Positions 8,287-16,873 of a stretch of DNA of 64,000 nucleotides are shown here, in pieces (positions within the stretch are counted from its first letter, which is position 1; each line of letters begins with the position of its first letter). The notes under the pieces are model-generated. The model worked only from the letters and a program-made list of their open reading frames with translations. It did not search any database and had not been told where the DNA came from. The position numbers and the translations under genes are program-made. The DNA lies in assembly GCA_963732225.1 (NCBI GenBank), contig CAVSYR010000002.1, positions 186,001-250,000 on the forward strand. The letters run 5' to 3'. This DNA is from VRUE01 sp963732225. GTDB lineage: Bacteria > Actinomycetota > Thermoleophilia > Solirubrobacterales > 70-9.

Positions 8287-9393
8287 TTGAAGCTGACAAC
8301 CAAACGAGATGAGCTTGTCGCAAAGCTCTCAGTTGTCTCCCGTGCCGTATCAACACGGGCCGCGACCCAATCTCTCTCCGGGATCCTGCTTAACGCCAGC
8401 GCCGACGGGGTCACCCTCAGCGCCACTGATCTGGAGATGGGCCTGAAGACGAAGCTCGAGGCGGAGGTCGACGGTGACGGCTCCGTCCTTCTCCCAGGTC
8501 GTCTCCTTGCTGAGGTCTCTCGCTCGCTCGGTGACCCGACGGTCGAGATCGAGCTGCGCGAGTCGGAGCGCGACGTCGAGATCCGCAGCGGCGGCTCGAG
8601 CTTCCACCTCCGCGTTCTGCCGAGCGAGGACTTCCCCGCCTTCCCCGAGGAGGAGGGCGAGCCGCTCTCGATTCCGGCCGCCGCTCTCGCAGCGACGGTG
8701 GACCTGGTCGCCCGCGCCGCGTCTCGCGACGACATGCGCCCGGTGCTGACCGGGGTCCTGGTCAGCGCCAGCGGCTCGGAGATGACGATGGTCGCCACCG
8801 ATTCCTACCGACTCGCGGTCAAGCGCACTGAGCTGGAGAGTGCGATCGGCGGTGAGCTGGAGGCCAACATCCCCGCGAAGGCGCTGCGTGAGCTCGGCCG
8901 CATCGTTTCCGCCGACGGGGTCGAGACCGTTTCAGTTGCGCTGCAGCGCAACCAGGCCATCTTCAAGGCAGGGGCCATCGTCCTCAACACGAGGCTGATC
9001 GAGGGGCAATTCCCCAACTTTCGACAGCTCCTGCCGGAGTCCTACGACCACGACGTGCGGCTGCCGCGGCCGGAGCTACTCGACGTCACCCGCCGGATCA
9101 GTCAGCTGGCCCAGCGCAACGCACCGCTGCGGCTCTCGTTCTCGCCTGGCGAGCTCAAGATCGCCGCCTCGACCCCGGATGTCGGCGACGCGGAAGAGAC
9201 GATGCCGGCCGCCTTCGAGGGCGAGCCCCTGGAGATTGGCTTCAACCCCGAGTTCCTGCGCGAGGGGATCGAAAGCGTCGACGGTGACGAGGTGATGCTG
9301 AGGCTGATCTCGCCGCTGCGACCGGGGCTCCTGCAGCCCGTCGACAACGAAGACTTCCGCTACCTGGTGATGCCGATCCGCCTCAACGTGTGA
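8287..9393 (+). CDS. dnaN: DNA polymerase III beta sliding clamp
   Basis: 368 residues, standard clamp length, with three repeated clamp domains. N-terminal MKLTTKRDELVAKLSVVSRAV and LSGILLNAS are typical, as are VATDSYRLAVKR in domain 2 and the C-terminal YLVMPIRLNV. The start is TTG at 8287; no nearby ATG or GTG in frame fits. The clamp encircles DNA and tethers polymerase III and other enzymes. It is followed by recF after 9 bases. Confidence 0.96.
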   Translation: MKLTTKRDELVAKLSVVSRAVSTRAATQSLSGILLNASADGVTLSATDLEMGLKTKLEAEVDGDGSVLLPGRLLAEVSRSLGDPTVEIELRESERDVEIRSGGSSFHLRVLPSEDFPAFPEEEGEPLSIPAAALAATVDLVARAASRDDMRPVLTGVLVSASGSEMTMVATDSYRLAVKRTELESAIGGELEANIPAKALRELGRIVSADGVETVSVALQRNQAIFKAGAIVLNTRLIEGQFPNFRQLLPESYDHDVRLPRPELLDVTRRISQLAQRNAPLRLSFSPGELKIAASTPDVGDAEETMPAAFEGEPLEIGFNPEFLREGIESVDGDEVMLRLISPLRPGLLQPVDNEDFRYLVMPIRLNV

Positions 9394-9402
9394 GCAGGGC
9401 CG

Positions 9403-10494
9403 GTGCTTGTCACCGTCGTCGAAGCGGCACCGTCGCGGAGTCTGATCGCGGCGCGGATCGAGCTCGACGCGGGCGTTCTCAGCCTCGTCGGGCCCAACGG
9501 CGTCGGCAAGACGAACCTGCTCGAGGCGCTCTACTTCGCCCTCACCGGCCGTTCGTTTCGAACTTCCGATCGCCGTGACCTAATTCCCTTCGGCGGTTCC
9601 TTTGCCCGTGCCGAAGCGACGATCCGCGATGCCGACGGGATCGAGCGCCATCTGCTGGCATCGGTGAGTCGCGCCGAGGGGCGCCGTCACTTGCTCGACG
9701 GCAGTCCTGCCGACTCGGCGACGCTGGCTCGCAGCCGCCCCCCCGTCGCGGTTTTCTCGCCGGATCGTCTTTCCCTGATCAAGGGCCCGCCAGCGGAGCG
9801 GCGCGCCCACCTCGACGGCTTCATCGCCGCCCGTTGGCCCAGTCGCTCGGAGTTGCGCCAGCGCTTCGGTCAAGCACTGGCCCAGCGCAACGCCCTCGTT
9901 GCCCGCCTCGCCGCCGGCCAGGGAGCGCCGTCCCAGCTCGACACCTGGGACGCGACGTTGGCCGAGTCCGCCGCCGCGCTGATCGCTGCCCGCGCCGAGG
10001 CTGTCGCTGAGCTCAGCGACCCCTTCACGGCCGCCGCGTCCGAGCTCGGACTGGAGGGCGGGGGGGAGGTCGAGTACGCGCCGCGGGCCTCCGGTTCGAC
10101 TGAGGAGATCCGAGTCGGGCTTGGTGAGCGCCGCGACGCCGACCTGCGGCTGGGACGAACTTCTTGGGGCCCCCACCTCGACGAGATCAAGTTCAACGCG
10201 GCGACTCGCTCACTGCGCCGCTATGGCTCGCAGGGCCAGCAGCGGGCCGCCCTGCTGGCCCTGATCTTTGCCGAGCGCGACGTCTTGCTCGAGGCTCGAA
10301 GAGTCGTCCCCCTGCTGCTGCTCGACGACGTGATGAGCGAGCTCGACCCCGAGCGGCGCGAGCGCTTGGTCGAGCGTTTGGGCAGCGCCGGCCAGGCGGT
10401 GATCACGGCCGCCGACGAAGAATCGCTGCCGTTGCGGGCGCGGGACAGCATTGTGCGGATGCCGTTGCCCGCCGAGCAGGTCGAGGCCGCATGA
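9403..10494 (+). CDS. recF: DNA replication/repair protein RecF
   Basis: 363 residues, an SMC-like ATPase: Walker A VGPNGVGKTNLLEAL near residues 28-42, signature SRGGS-like region replaced by YGSQGQQRAALLALI near 270, and Walker B LLLLDDVMSELDPERR near 305. RecF helps load RecA at gaps with RecO and RecR. GTG at 9403 follows an AGCAGGG Shine-Dalgarno-like stretch. Its stop overlaps the DUF721 start (ATGA). Confidence 0.94.
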   Translation: MLVTVVEAAPSRSLIAARIELDAGVLSLVGPNGVGKTNLLEALYFALTGRSFRTSDRRDLIPFGGSFARAEATIRDADGIERHLLASVSRAEGRRHLLDGSPADSATLARSRPPVAVFSPDRLSLIKGPPAERRAHLDGFIAARWPSRSELRQRFGQALAQRNALVARLAAGQGAPSQLDTWDATLAESAAALIAARAEAVAELSDPFTAAASELGLEGGGEVEYAPRASGSTEEIRVGLGERRDADLRLGRTSWGPHLDEIKFNAATRSLRRYGSQGQQRAALLALIFAERDVLLEARRVVPLLLLDDVMSELDPERRERLVERLGSAGQAVITAADEESLPLRARDSIVRMPLPAEQVEAA

Positions 10495-10790
10495 CTCGTC
10501 GTCGCGCTCCCCGGCCCGCCACCACCGCCCTGCGCTCCGCGCTCGAGGCCGCCGCGCCGAAGACGGGGCTGGCTTCGCTGCAGTCGGTCTGGGCCGAGCT
10601 GGTTGGCGAGCGCATCGCGGCGGTGGCACAACCCGTTTCCGAACGCGGGGGAGAGGTGACGATCGACTGTTCGGATTCCGTCTGGGCGCAGGAGTTGGAT
10701 TTGATGCAAGGGCAGTTGCTCGAGCGGTTGCGGGAGAGGCTCGGAGAGCGCGCGCCGCAGAGTTTGCGCTTTCGCGTGAGTAATGACTGA
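10491..10790 (+). CDS. DUF721/DciA-like protein
   Basis: 99 residues starting at ATG 10491 within the recF stop. It has the DUF721 pattern: SLQSVWAELVGERIAAVAQPVS followed by VTIDCSDSVWAQELDLMQGQLLERL. Members between recF and gyrB are common in actinobacteria; the related DciA of other bacteria loads the replicative helicase, so a helicase-linked role is a reasonable inference but is not shown here. Confidence 0.88.
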   Translation: MTRRRAPRPATTALRSALEAAAPKTGLASLQSVWAELVGERIAAVAQPVSERGGEVTIDCSDSVWAQELDLMQGQLLERLRERLGERAPQSLRFRVSND

Positions 10791-10888
10791 AACTAATTTC
10801 AAATACCGCGATTTGCAGGACTTTTATTTGGTCCGAGGGGGCTTTCGGAGGGTCCGAACTGGTATCCTTATGTCAACTTGTGTTTCTG

Positions 10889-10931
10889 CCCCGACCCTGG
10901 GCGGCAAGAGCCCAAACGGTCGGGGTTTTCT
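10889..10931 (+). terminator. Rho-independent terminator-like hairpin upstream of gyrB
   Basis: CCCCGACC (10889-10896) pairs with GGTCGGGG (10918-10925), with an inner TGGGC/GCCCA stem, and is followed at once by TTTTCT. It sits after DUF721 and 22 bases before gyrB. It may end dnaA-operon transcription, or act as an attenuator if the gyrB promoter lies upstream of it. Confidence 0.75.
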
Positions 10932-10952
10932 ATGAGAGCGGGAAGGGATTAA

Positions 10953-13379
10953 TTGCCTGAGAAGACGAATACGGCCGCGCAGAAAAAAGGCGGCTCAGAG
11001 TCCTACGGCGCCAAGGACATCACCGTCCTCGAGGGTCTGGAAGCGGTTCGCAAGCGACCCGGCATGTACATCGGCTCGACTGGGCCGCGCGGCCTCCATC
11101 ACCTGGTCTACGAGGTGCTCGACAACTCGGTCGACGAGGCGATTGCCGGCTACTGCGACAGCGTTCGCGTCGTCCTGCACCCTGACAACAGCTGCACCGT
11201 CGTCGACAACGGGCGCGGCATCCCGGTCGACGAACTGAAAAAAGAGAAGCGCCCGGCAGCCGAGGTAGTGCTGACGACGCTTCACGCCGGCGGCAAGTTC
11301 GGGGGCGAGGGATACAAGGTCTCCGGCGGCCTGCACGGCGTTGGAATCTCCGTCGTCAACGCTCTCTCCGAGAAGCTCCACCTTGAAATCAGCCGCGACG
11401 GCGCGGTCTGGACGCAGGACTATGAGCGCGGCAAGCCGCAGGCCGATCTTCACCGTGGCGCCAGCAGCGACTCGCATGGCACCACGATCACCTTCCAGCC
11501 CGACGACGAGATCTTCGACGAGCTCGAGTTCGACTACGCGACCCTGGCCGAGCGCCTGCGCGAGACCGCCTTTCTCACCCGCGGCCTCAAGATCGAGCTG
11601 GTCGACGAACGTGCCGCCGGCCAGAAGGACACCTTCCACTACGAAGGCGGGATCGTCGACTTCGTCGCTCACCTCAATGAGAACAAGGACCCCCTGCACC
11701 GCAAGACGGTCTTCTTCGAGAACGAGACCGAGGACGGCCAGGTCGAGGTGGCGATGCAGTGGAACTCCTCCTACCAGGAATCGATCTTCAGCTTCGCCAA
11801 CAACATCAATACCCACGAGGGCGGCTCCCATCTCTCCGGTTTCCGCTCGGCCCTGACCCGCACGCTCAATGCCTACGCGCGCAGCAAAGGTCTGCTCAAA
11901 GAGAAAGACGAGAACCTCACGGGAGACGACGTGCGCGAGGGGCTGACCGCGGTGATCTCGGTCAAGCTCGCCGACCCGCAGTTCGAGGGTCAGACCAAGA
12001 CCAAGCTCGGCAACCCGCCGATCGAGGGGCTGGTCAAGGAGTCGGTCAACCGCAAGCTCGGCGAGTTCTTCGAGGAGAACCCGGGCGAGGCGAAACGAAT
12101 CGTCGGCAAGGCAGTTGACGCCGCCCGCGCCCGTCAAGCGGCTCGCAAGGCACGCGACCTGACCCGTCGCAAGTCGGCGCTGGAGAACTCGACCCTGCCC
12201 GGCAAGCTTGCCGATTGCACCGTGCGCGACCCCGCCCTGGCTGAGCTGTTCATAGTCGAGGGTGATTCCGCCGGCGGTTCCGCAAAGCAGGGCCGCGATC
12301 GCAACACGCAGGCGGTGCTGCCGCTGCGCGGCAAGATCATCAACGTCGAGAAGGCGCGGATCGACAAGGTCCTCTCCAACAACGAGATCCAGGCGCTGAT
12401 CACCGCTGTCGGCACCGGCATCGGTGAGGAGTTCGACGTCAAAGAGGCGCGCTACCACAAGGTCGTGCTGATGACTGATGCCGATGTCGATGGCGCCCAC
12501 ATCCGCACCTTGGTGCTCACCTTCCTCTACCGCGAGATGCCGGACCTGATCGAGGCCGGTTACGTCTACATCGCCAAGCCGCCGCTCTACAAGCTGAAAA
12601 ACGGCAAGCAGGAAACCTATGTCGAGAAGGAGTCCGAGCTCGAGGAGCTGCTGCTCCGCGACAAGCTCGAGCAGATGGAGGTGATCGACGCAGGCGCCGA
12701 GACGCACAAGCTGACCACCGCTCGCTGGCAGCGCTTCAACCGGCGGCTGAAGGAGCACGAGGGCTGGGCCGACTCACTGCAGGCAGACTTCGGCCACGAG
12801 CTGATCCGCTTTCTCGGCGAGTCTGAAATCCTCGACCGTGGCGTCACCTCGCTGGCCGAGGTCAAGGACGTGCTCAACGGCGATGCCGGCGAGGTCGAGC
12901 CGTTCGATACAGAGATCGTCTCCGAATCCGGTGATGAAATCCTCGTTCGCGCGGTCCACCGCCGCGACGGGTTGGCCAAGGCCTTCGAGCTCTCCGCCGG
13001 CCTGTTCGAATCGCACGACTACCGCCGCCTGGTCGAGTCTCACCGCGAGCTGCTCAGCCAGGTCGGCCGTCCGCCGTTCAAGGTCTCGCTCGAGCAGAAA
13101 GAGAAAACGGCGGAGTCGTTCGCCGAGCTGCGGCGGATGGTGATGGACCTGGCTCGCCAGGACGTCAAGATGCAGCGCTTCAAGGGTCTGGGCGAGATGA
13201 ACCCCGAGCAGCTGCGCGAAACGACGATGGACCCGGGGAGCCGCACCCTGGAGCGGGTCCAGATCGACGATGCCGCGATGGCGGACAAGATCTTCACCGA
13301 TCTGATGGGCGACAAGGTGGAGCCGCGCAAGGCCTTCATCGAACGCCACGCCAAGGAGGTCCGGTTCCTCGATGTCTAA
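10953..13379 (+). CDS. gyrB: DNA gyrase subunit B (long form with TOPRIM insertion)
   Basis: 808 residues from TTG 10953. GHKL ATPase motifs are present (VYEVLDNSVDEA, VVDNGRGIPV, GGLHGVGISVVNAL), then the transducer domain, TOPRIM motifs EGDSAGGSAKQGRDR near residue 436 and MTDADVDGAHIRTL near 507, and the end KGLGEMNPEQL. Most actinobacterial GyrB proteins are about 640-715 residues. The extra length is a roughly 170-residue insertion at about 555-730 between the TOPRIM core and the C-terminal segment, the place where proteobacterial GyrB carries its insertion. With GyrA it introduces negative supercoils. A terminator-like hairpin precedes it. Confidence 0.96.
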   Translation: MPEKTNTAAQKKGGSESYGAKDITVLEGLEAVRKRPGMYIGSTGPRGLHHLVYEVLDNSVDEAIAGYCDSVRVVLHPDNSCTVVDNGRGIPVDELKKEKRPAAEVVLTTLHAGGKFGGEGYKVSGGLHGVGISVVNALSEKLHLEISRDGAVWTQDYERGKPQADLHRGASSDSHGTTITFQPDDEIFDELEFDYATLAERLRETAFLTRGLKIELVDERAAGQKDTFHYEGGIVDFVAHLNENKDPLHRKTVFFENETEDGQVEVAMQWNSSYQESIFSFANNINTHEGGSHLSGFRSALTRTLNAYARSKGLLKEKDENLTGDDVREGLTAVISVKLADPQFEGQTKTKLGNPPIEGLVKESVNRKLGEFFEENPGEAKRIVGKAVDAARARQAARKARDLTRRKSALENSTLPGKLADCTVRDPALAELFIVEGDSAGGSAKQGRDRNTQAVLPLRGKIINVEKARIDKVLSNNEIQALITAVGTGIGEEFDVKEARYHKVVLMTDADVDGAHIRTLVLTFLYREMPDLIEAGYVYIAKPPLYKLKNGKQETYVEKESELEELLLRDKLEQMEVIDAGAETHKLTTARWQRFNRRLKEHEGWADSLQADFGHELIRFLGESEILDRGVTSLAEVKDVLNGDAGEVEPFDTEIVSESGDEILVRAVHRRDGLAKAFELSAGLFESHDYRRLVESHRELLSQVGRPPFKVSLEQKEKTAESFAELRRMVMDLARQDVKMQRFKGLGEMNPEQLRETTMDPGSRTLERVQIDDAAMADKIFTDLMGDKVEPRKAFIERHAKEVRFLDV

Positions 13380-13397
13380 ACAGGGTGGGGTGATCTG

Positions 13398-15905
13398 ATG
13401 GAGGCCGGAGACATCCTCGGCGGCGGCCGGATCGAGGAGCGCGAGCTGACGACCGAGATGCGCTCGTCGTATCTCGACTACGCGATGAGTGTGATCGTCG
13501 GCCGGGCGCTGCCCGACGTGCGCGACGGGCTGAAGCCGGTGCACCGTCGCGTGCTCTACGCGATGCACGACCTTGCCCTGCAGCCGAACCGGCCCTACCG
13601 CAAGTCCGCCTTCATCGTCGGCGAGGTGATGGGCAAGTACCACCCCCACGGCGACTCGGCGATCTACGACACGCTGGCGCGGATGGCGCAGCCCTTCTCG
13701 CTGCGCTACATGCTCGTCGACGGCCAGGGCAACTTCGGCTCGATCGACGACGACCCGCCCGCCGCGATGCGGTACACCGAGGCGCGCCTGGCCCGCCTCT
13801 CAACTGAGCTGCTGCGTGACATCGACGCCGACACCGTCGAGTGGGGTCCGAACTACGACGAGTCCCAACAGGAGCCGCTCGTCCTGCCGGCGCGCTTTCC
13901 CAACCTGCTGGTCAATGGTTCGTCCGGGATCGCGGTCGGAATGGCGACCAATATCCCGCCGCACAACCTGAGCGAGTCGATCGGCGCCGTCAAGGCCTAC
14001 ATCGCCAACCCCGGGATCGATCTGGCCGGCCTGATGGAGCACGTCAAGGGTCCCGACTTCCCCGGCGGCGGAATCATGAGCGCCGAAGGAGTCGCGGACG
14101 CCTATGCCACTGGTCGCGCGTCGGTGCGGATCCGCGCCCGCGCTCACGTCGAGCCGCTCAAGGGCGGCCGCGACGCGATTATCGTCACCGAGCTGCCGTT
14201 CATGGTCAAGAAGGGCGGCGACGGCGGCCTGATCACGAAGATCGCCGATCTCGTCCGCGACAAAAAGATCACCGGCATCTCCGACCTGCGCGATGAGTCC
14301 GATCGCAACGGCATGCGCCTGGTGATCGAGACCAAGCGCGGCGGCGATCCACCCGAGGTCGTGCTCAACCAGCTCTACAAGCGCACCGCGATGCAGAGCA
14401 CCTTCGGGATCAACATGGTCGCCCTGGTCGACGGAGTGCCGAAGACGCTCGGCCTCAAGGAGTTGATTGAGCACTACGTCAACCACCAGCGCGAGGTCGT
14501 TATCCGCCGCACCCAGTACGAGCTGCGCCGCGCCGAGGCTCGCGCCCACATCCTCGAGGGCCTGCTGATCGCGCTTGAGAACCTCGATGCCGTGATCGCA
14601 CTGATTCGTGGCTCGGCCGATACGGACGCTGCCAAGGCGGGTCTGGTCGAGCGCTTCGAGCTCTCTGAAGAGCAGGCCCAGGCGATCCTCGACATGCGCC
14701 TCGCCCGCCTCACCGCGCTGGAGTCCGACAAGCTGCGCGAGGAGCACGAAGAACTGGCCAAGCGGATCGCCGAGCTGCGCGCGATCCTCGGCGACCCGGC
14801 CCGGATCGACGCGGTGATCGTCGAAGAGCTCGACGAGGTCGACAAACGCTACGGCGACGACCGCCGCACCGAGGTCACCCACTTCGAGGGCGACATGAAC
14901 ATCGAGGACATGATCGCCGACCAGCAGATGGTGATCTCGATCACCCACTCGGGCTACGCCAAGCGCCTGCCCCTCGCGACCTACAGGCAGCAGCACCGCG
15001 GAGGGCGCGGCGTGATGGGCATGGACATGAAGGAAGACGACTACATCGAGCACCTGCACATCTGCTCGACGCACGACTTCTTGCTCTTTTTCACCAACCG
15101 CGGCAAGGTCTACCGGCTCAAGGTCTACGAGCTGCCCGAGGGCTCGCGCACCTCGAAAGGGCGCGCCCTGGTCAACGTGCTGCCGCTGCGCGACGGCGAG
15201 AAGGTCACCGCGGTGATCCCGACCCGCGACTTCAGCGAGAACAAGTACCTGGTCTTCGCCACCGCCCAGGGCCTGGTCAAGAAGACCGAGTTCAAGGCCT
15301 ACAACACGCCGATCCGCGCCGACGGGATCATCGCGATCAAGATCCGCGACTCCGACGAGCTGGTCCAGGTGCGCCTGACCTCGGGCGACGACGACATCCT
15401 GCTCGTCTCCAAGTCCGGCCACGCCTCGCGCTTCTCCGAGGAGGCGGTGCGCTCGATGGGGCGCGACACCAGCGGCGTCAAAGGGATGAACGTCTCGGCC
15501 AAGGTCAACGGCGAGCCCAACCGGGTGCTGGCGATGGACATCGCCCGCGACGACTCCGAGCTCTTCGTCGTCACCGAGAACGGTTACGGCAAGCGCACCT
15601 CGGTCGCCGAGTACCCGATCAAGGGCCGCGGCACCAAGGGCGTGCTGACCGCCAAGCTGACCGAAAAGAAGGGCGGCCTCGCCGGTGCCCTGATCGTCCG
15701 CGAGCACCAGGACCTGCTCTTCATCTCCCAGAACGGCATGGTCCAGCGCACCCGCGCCGGCGGCATCTCCCAGATGGGTCGGCCGACGCAGGGGGTGCGG
15801 GTGATGAACATGAAGGACGACGACCGCGTCAGCGCCGTGGCGCTGGTGGTCGATGACGACTCGTCTCCGGATGAGTCGGATGGGCAGGAGCAGATCCCCG
15901 AGTAG
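13398..15905 (+). CDS. gyrA: DNA gyrase subunit A
   Basis: 835 residues. The N-terminal SSYLDYAMSVIVGRALPDVRDGLKPVHRR and the catalytic tyrosine in AMRYTEARL (about Tyr126) identify type IIA topoisomerase A. The C-terminal beta-pinwheel follows, starting with a GyrA box variant QHRGGRG, with His in place of the usual Arg/Lys; this box distinguishes GyrA from ParC and is needed for DNA wrapping. The quinolone-determining region HPHGDSAIYDTL is ordinary. The gene follows gyrB after 18 bases. Its stop codon directly abuts a 135-base palindromic element. Confidence 0.97.
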   Translation: MEAGDILGGGRIEERELTTEMRSSYLDYAMSVIVGRALPDVRDGLKPVHRRVLYAMHDLALQPNRPYRKSAFIVGEVMGKYHPHGDSAIYDTLARMAQPFSLRYMLVDGQGNFGSIDDDPPAAMRYTEARLARLSTELLRDIDADTVEWGPNYDESQQEPLVLPARFPNLLVNGSSGIAVGMATNIPPHNLSESIGAVKAYIANPGIDLAGLMEHVKGPDFPGGGIMSAEGVADAYATGRASVRIRARAHVEPLKGGRDAIIVTELPFMVKKGGDGGLITKIADLVRDKKITGISDLRDESDRNGMRLVIETKRGGDPPEVVLNQLYKRTAMQSTFGINMVALVDGVPKTLGLKELIEHYVNHQREVVIRRTQYELRRAEARAHILEGLLIALENLDAVIALIRGSADTDAAKAGLVERFELSEEQAQAILDMRLARLTALESDKLREEHEELAKRIAELRAILGDPARIDAVIVEELDEVDKRYGDDRRTEVTHFEGDMNIEDMIADQQMVISITHSGYAKRLPLATYRQQHRGGRGVMGMDMKEDDYIEHLHICSTHDFLLFFTNRGKVYRLKVYELPEGSRTSKGRALVNVLPLRDGEKVTAVIPTRDFSENKYLVFATAQGLVKKTEFKAYNTPIRADGIIAIKIRDSDELVQVRLTSGDDDILLVSKSGHASRFSEEAVRSMGRDTSGVKGMNVSAKVNGEPNRVLAMDIARDDSELFVVTENGYGKRTSVAEYPIKGRGTKGVLTAKLTEKKGGLAGALIVREHQDLLFISQNGMVQRTRAGGISQMGRPTQGVRVMNMKDDDRVSAVALVVDDDSSPDESDGQEQIPE

Positions 15906-16040
15906 AGAGGTTGTGGGGTGGGTCTCTGGGAAACCGACGCACCGCCTTTCAGGCGGTGCAACCGAGCGCCGCTTCGCGGCATCGAATAACTCTGCGGAGC
16001 CGCTTCGCGAAGCTTCCCAGAGACCCACCCCACAACCTCT
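15906..16040 (+). repeat. Structured palindromic element, copy 1 (gyrA 3' end)
   Basis: Two 27-base arms (15906-15932 and 16014-16040) are perfect inverted repeats. They enclose an 81-base core with a GCACCGCC/GGCGGTGC hairpin, a GCCGC/GCGGC hairpin and the segment CTCTGCGGAGCCGCTTCGCG followed by AAG. The left arm begins at the first base after the gyrA stop codon. The core is repeated in the opposite orientation at 16206-16337, and the arms of the two copies differ yet pair perfectly within each copy. No T-tract follows. The 165 bases between the copies (16041-16205) show no credible gene. Confidence 0.9.
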
Positions 16041-16205
16041 GAGCTCACGAGCTTCTCGGCCCACCGGAGCGATTCGGGACGAGACGTGCTCCGCGATCCG
16101 TGCGCCCGGCACTGACTTGTTTTACGAGCTGGATCGCTGCTCCAAAGCCTTCGACAGCTTGGTCGTTCGGACTTTGGCGCCGCCGGATTTGGCTTCGTAG
16201 GGATG

Positions 16206-16337
16206 GGCAGCAGGGGAGGGTGCTGAGAAACCTTCGCGAAGCGGCTCCGCAGAGTTACTGGTTGGCCGCGTCAGCGGCCACTCGATTGCACCGCCGCTAG
16301 GCGGTGCCCGGGTTTCTCAGCACCCTCCCCTGCTGCC
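16206..16337 (-). repeat. Structured palindromic element, copy 2 (HNH gene 3' end)
   Basis: Arms at 16206-16232 and 16311-16337 are perfect 27-base inverted repeats around a 78-base core. Read on the minus strand, the core matches copy 1: a CACCGCC/GGCGGTG hairpin, a middle TGGCCGC/GCGGCCA hairpin that is longer and different in sequence from copy 1, and an identical 23-base end starting AACTCTGCGGAGCCGC. The first arm starts at the first base after the HNH stop, so both copies have the same orientation relative to the gene they follow. Confidence 0.9.
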
Positions 16338-16859
16338 TTACGCTGCGGCCGGAAGATCGGCAGTAGGCAGATACTGCTGCCAAGCCGCCGGAATGCTTGG
16401 ACTTGCCACCTGAATAAAGACGGTCGGCCCCGGCGGCTTTGGCGTGTTCTTGGGGTGCATGTGGATCTCGCGGGGCAGGCGGTTGCCCTTGCGGCGGTTG
16501 CAGCTGGCGCAGGCGGCGACGATGTTCTCCCAGACCGACTTGCCGCCGCGGCTGCGGGGGATGACGTGGTCGACGGTGAGGCCGGATTTGCGTGAGCCGC
16601 AGTACTGGCAGGTCCAGGAGTCGCGAGCGAGCACGGCGCGGCGGGTGATCTTGCGGCGGTGGGCTTCGCGGGGGATTCGCACGTAGTTGGTCAGGCGGAT
16701 CACGTCGGGGCGCTCCATCGTCATGTGCTCGGAGTGGATTGCCCCCTCACGGCGCTCCAGTAGCTCTGCCTTCTCCTTGAGCAGCAGCACAGCAGCCCTT
16801 CTCAACGTGCACACGTTGATCGGCTCATACGTCGCATTGAGAACAAGGACGCGTGCCAT
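16338..16859 (-). CDS. HNH endonuclease family protein
   Basis: 173 residues from ATG 16859. An N-terminal domain (VLVLNATYEPINVCTLRRAAVLLL) precedes an HNH/McrA zinc-type domain: CQYCG, LTVDHVIPRSRGG and ACASCNRRKGNRL. These are the paired cysteines and the His-Asn catalytic region. The protein type is widespread in actinobacteria as a chromosomal single gene; its substrate is unknown, and a role in DNA repair or RNA-guided functions is not implied by the sequence. It starts 14 bases after pheA and ends exactly at the palindromic element, convergent with gyrA. Confidence 0.9.
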   Translation of the reverse strand: MARVLVLNATYEPINVCTLRRAAVLLLKEKAELLERREGAIHSEHMTMERPDVIRLTNYVRIPREAHRRKITRRAVLARDSWTCQYCGSRKSGLTVDHVIPRSRGGKSVWENIVAACASCNRRKGNRLPREIHMHPKNTPKPPGPTVFIQVASPSIPAAWQQYLPTADLPAAA

Positions 16860-16873
16860 ATTGCTCGGCAATT

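Noticed and set aside
9555..9575. SOS-box-like GTTCG/CGAAC inverted repeat in recF
   Set aside because: Half-sites are in the opposite order to the actinobacterial SOS box, and it lies inside coding sequence.
13800..16112. 770-codon minus-strand frame opposite gyrA
   Set aside because: Composition is a shadow of GC-rich gyrA codons, with no family similarity.
16041..16205. Small gene between the two palindromic elements
   Set aside because: No start with Shine-Dalgarno or recognisable residues; the open frame depends on the palindromes.
15906..16337. CRISPR array or insertion sequence
   Set aside because: Only two inverted copies, no spacers, no transposase and no obvious target duplication; treated as structured palindromic elements.
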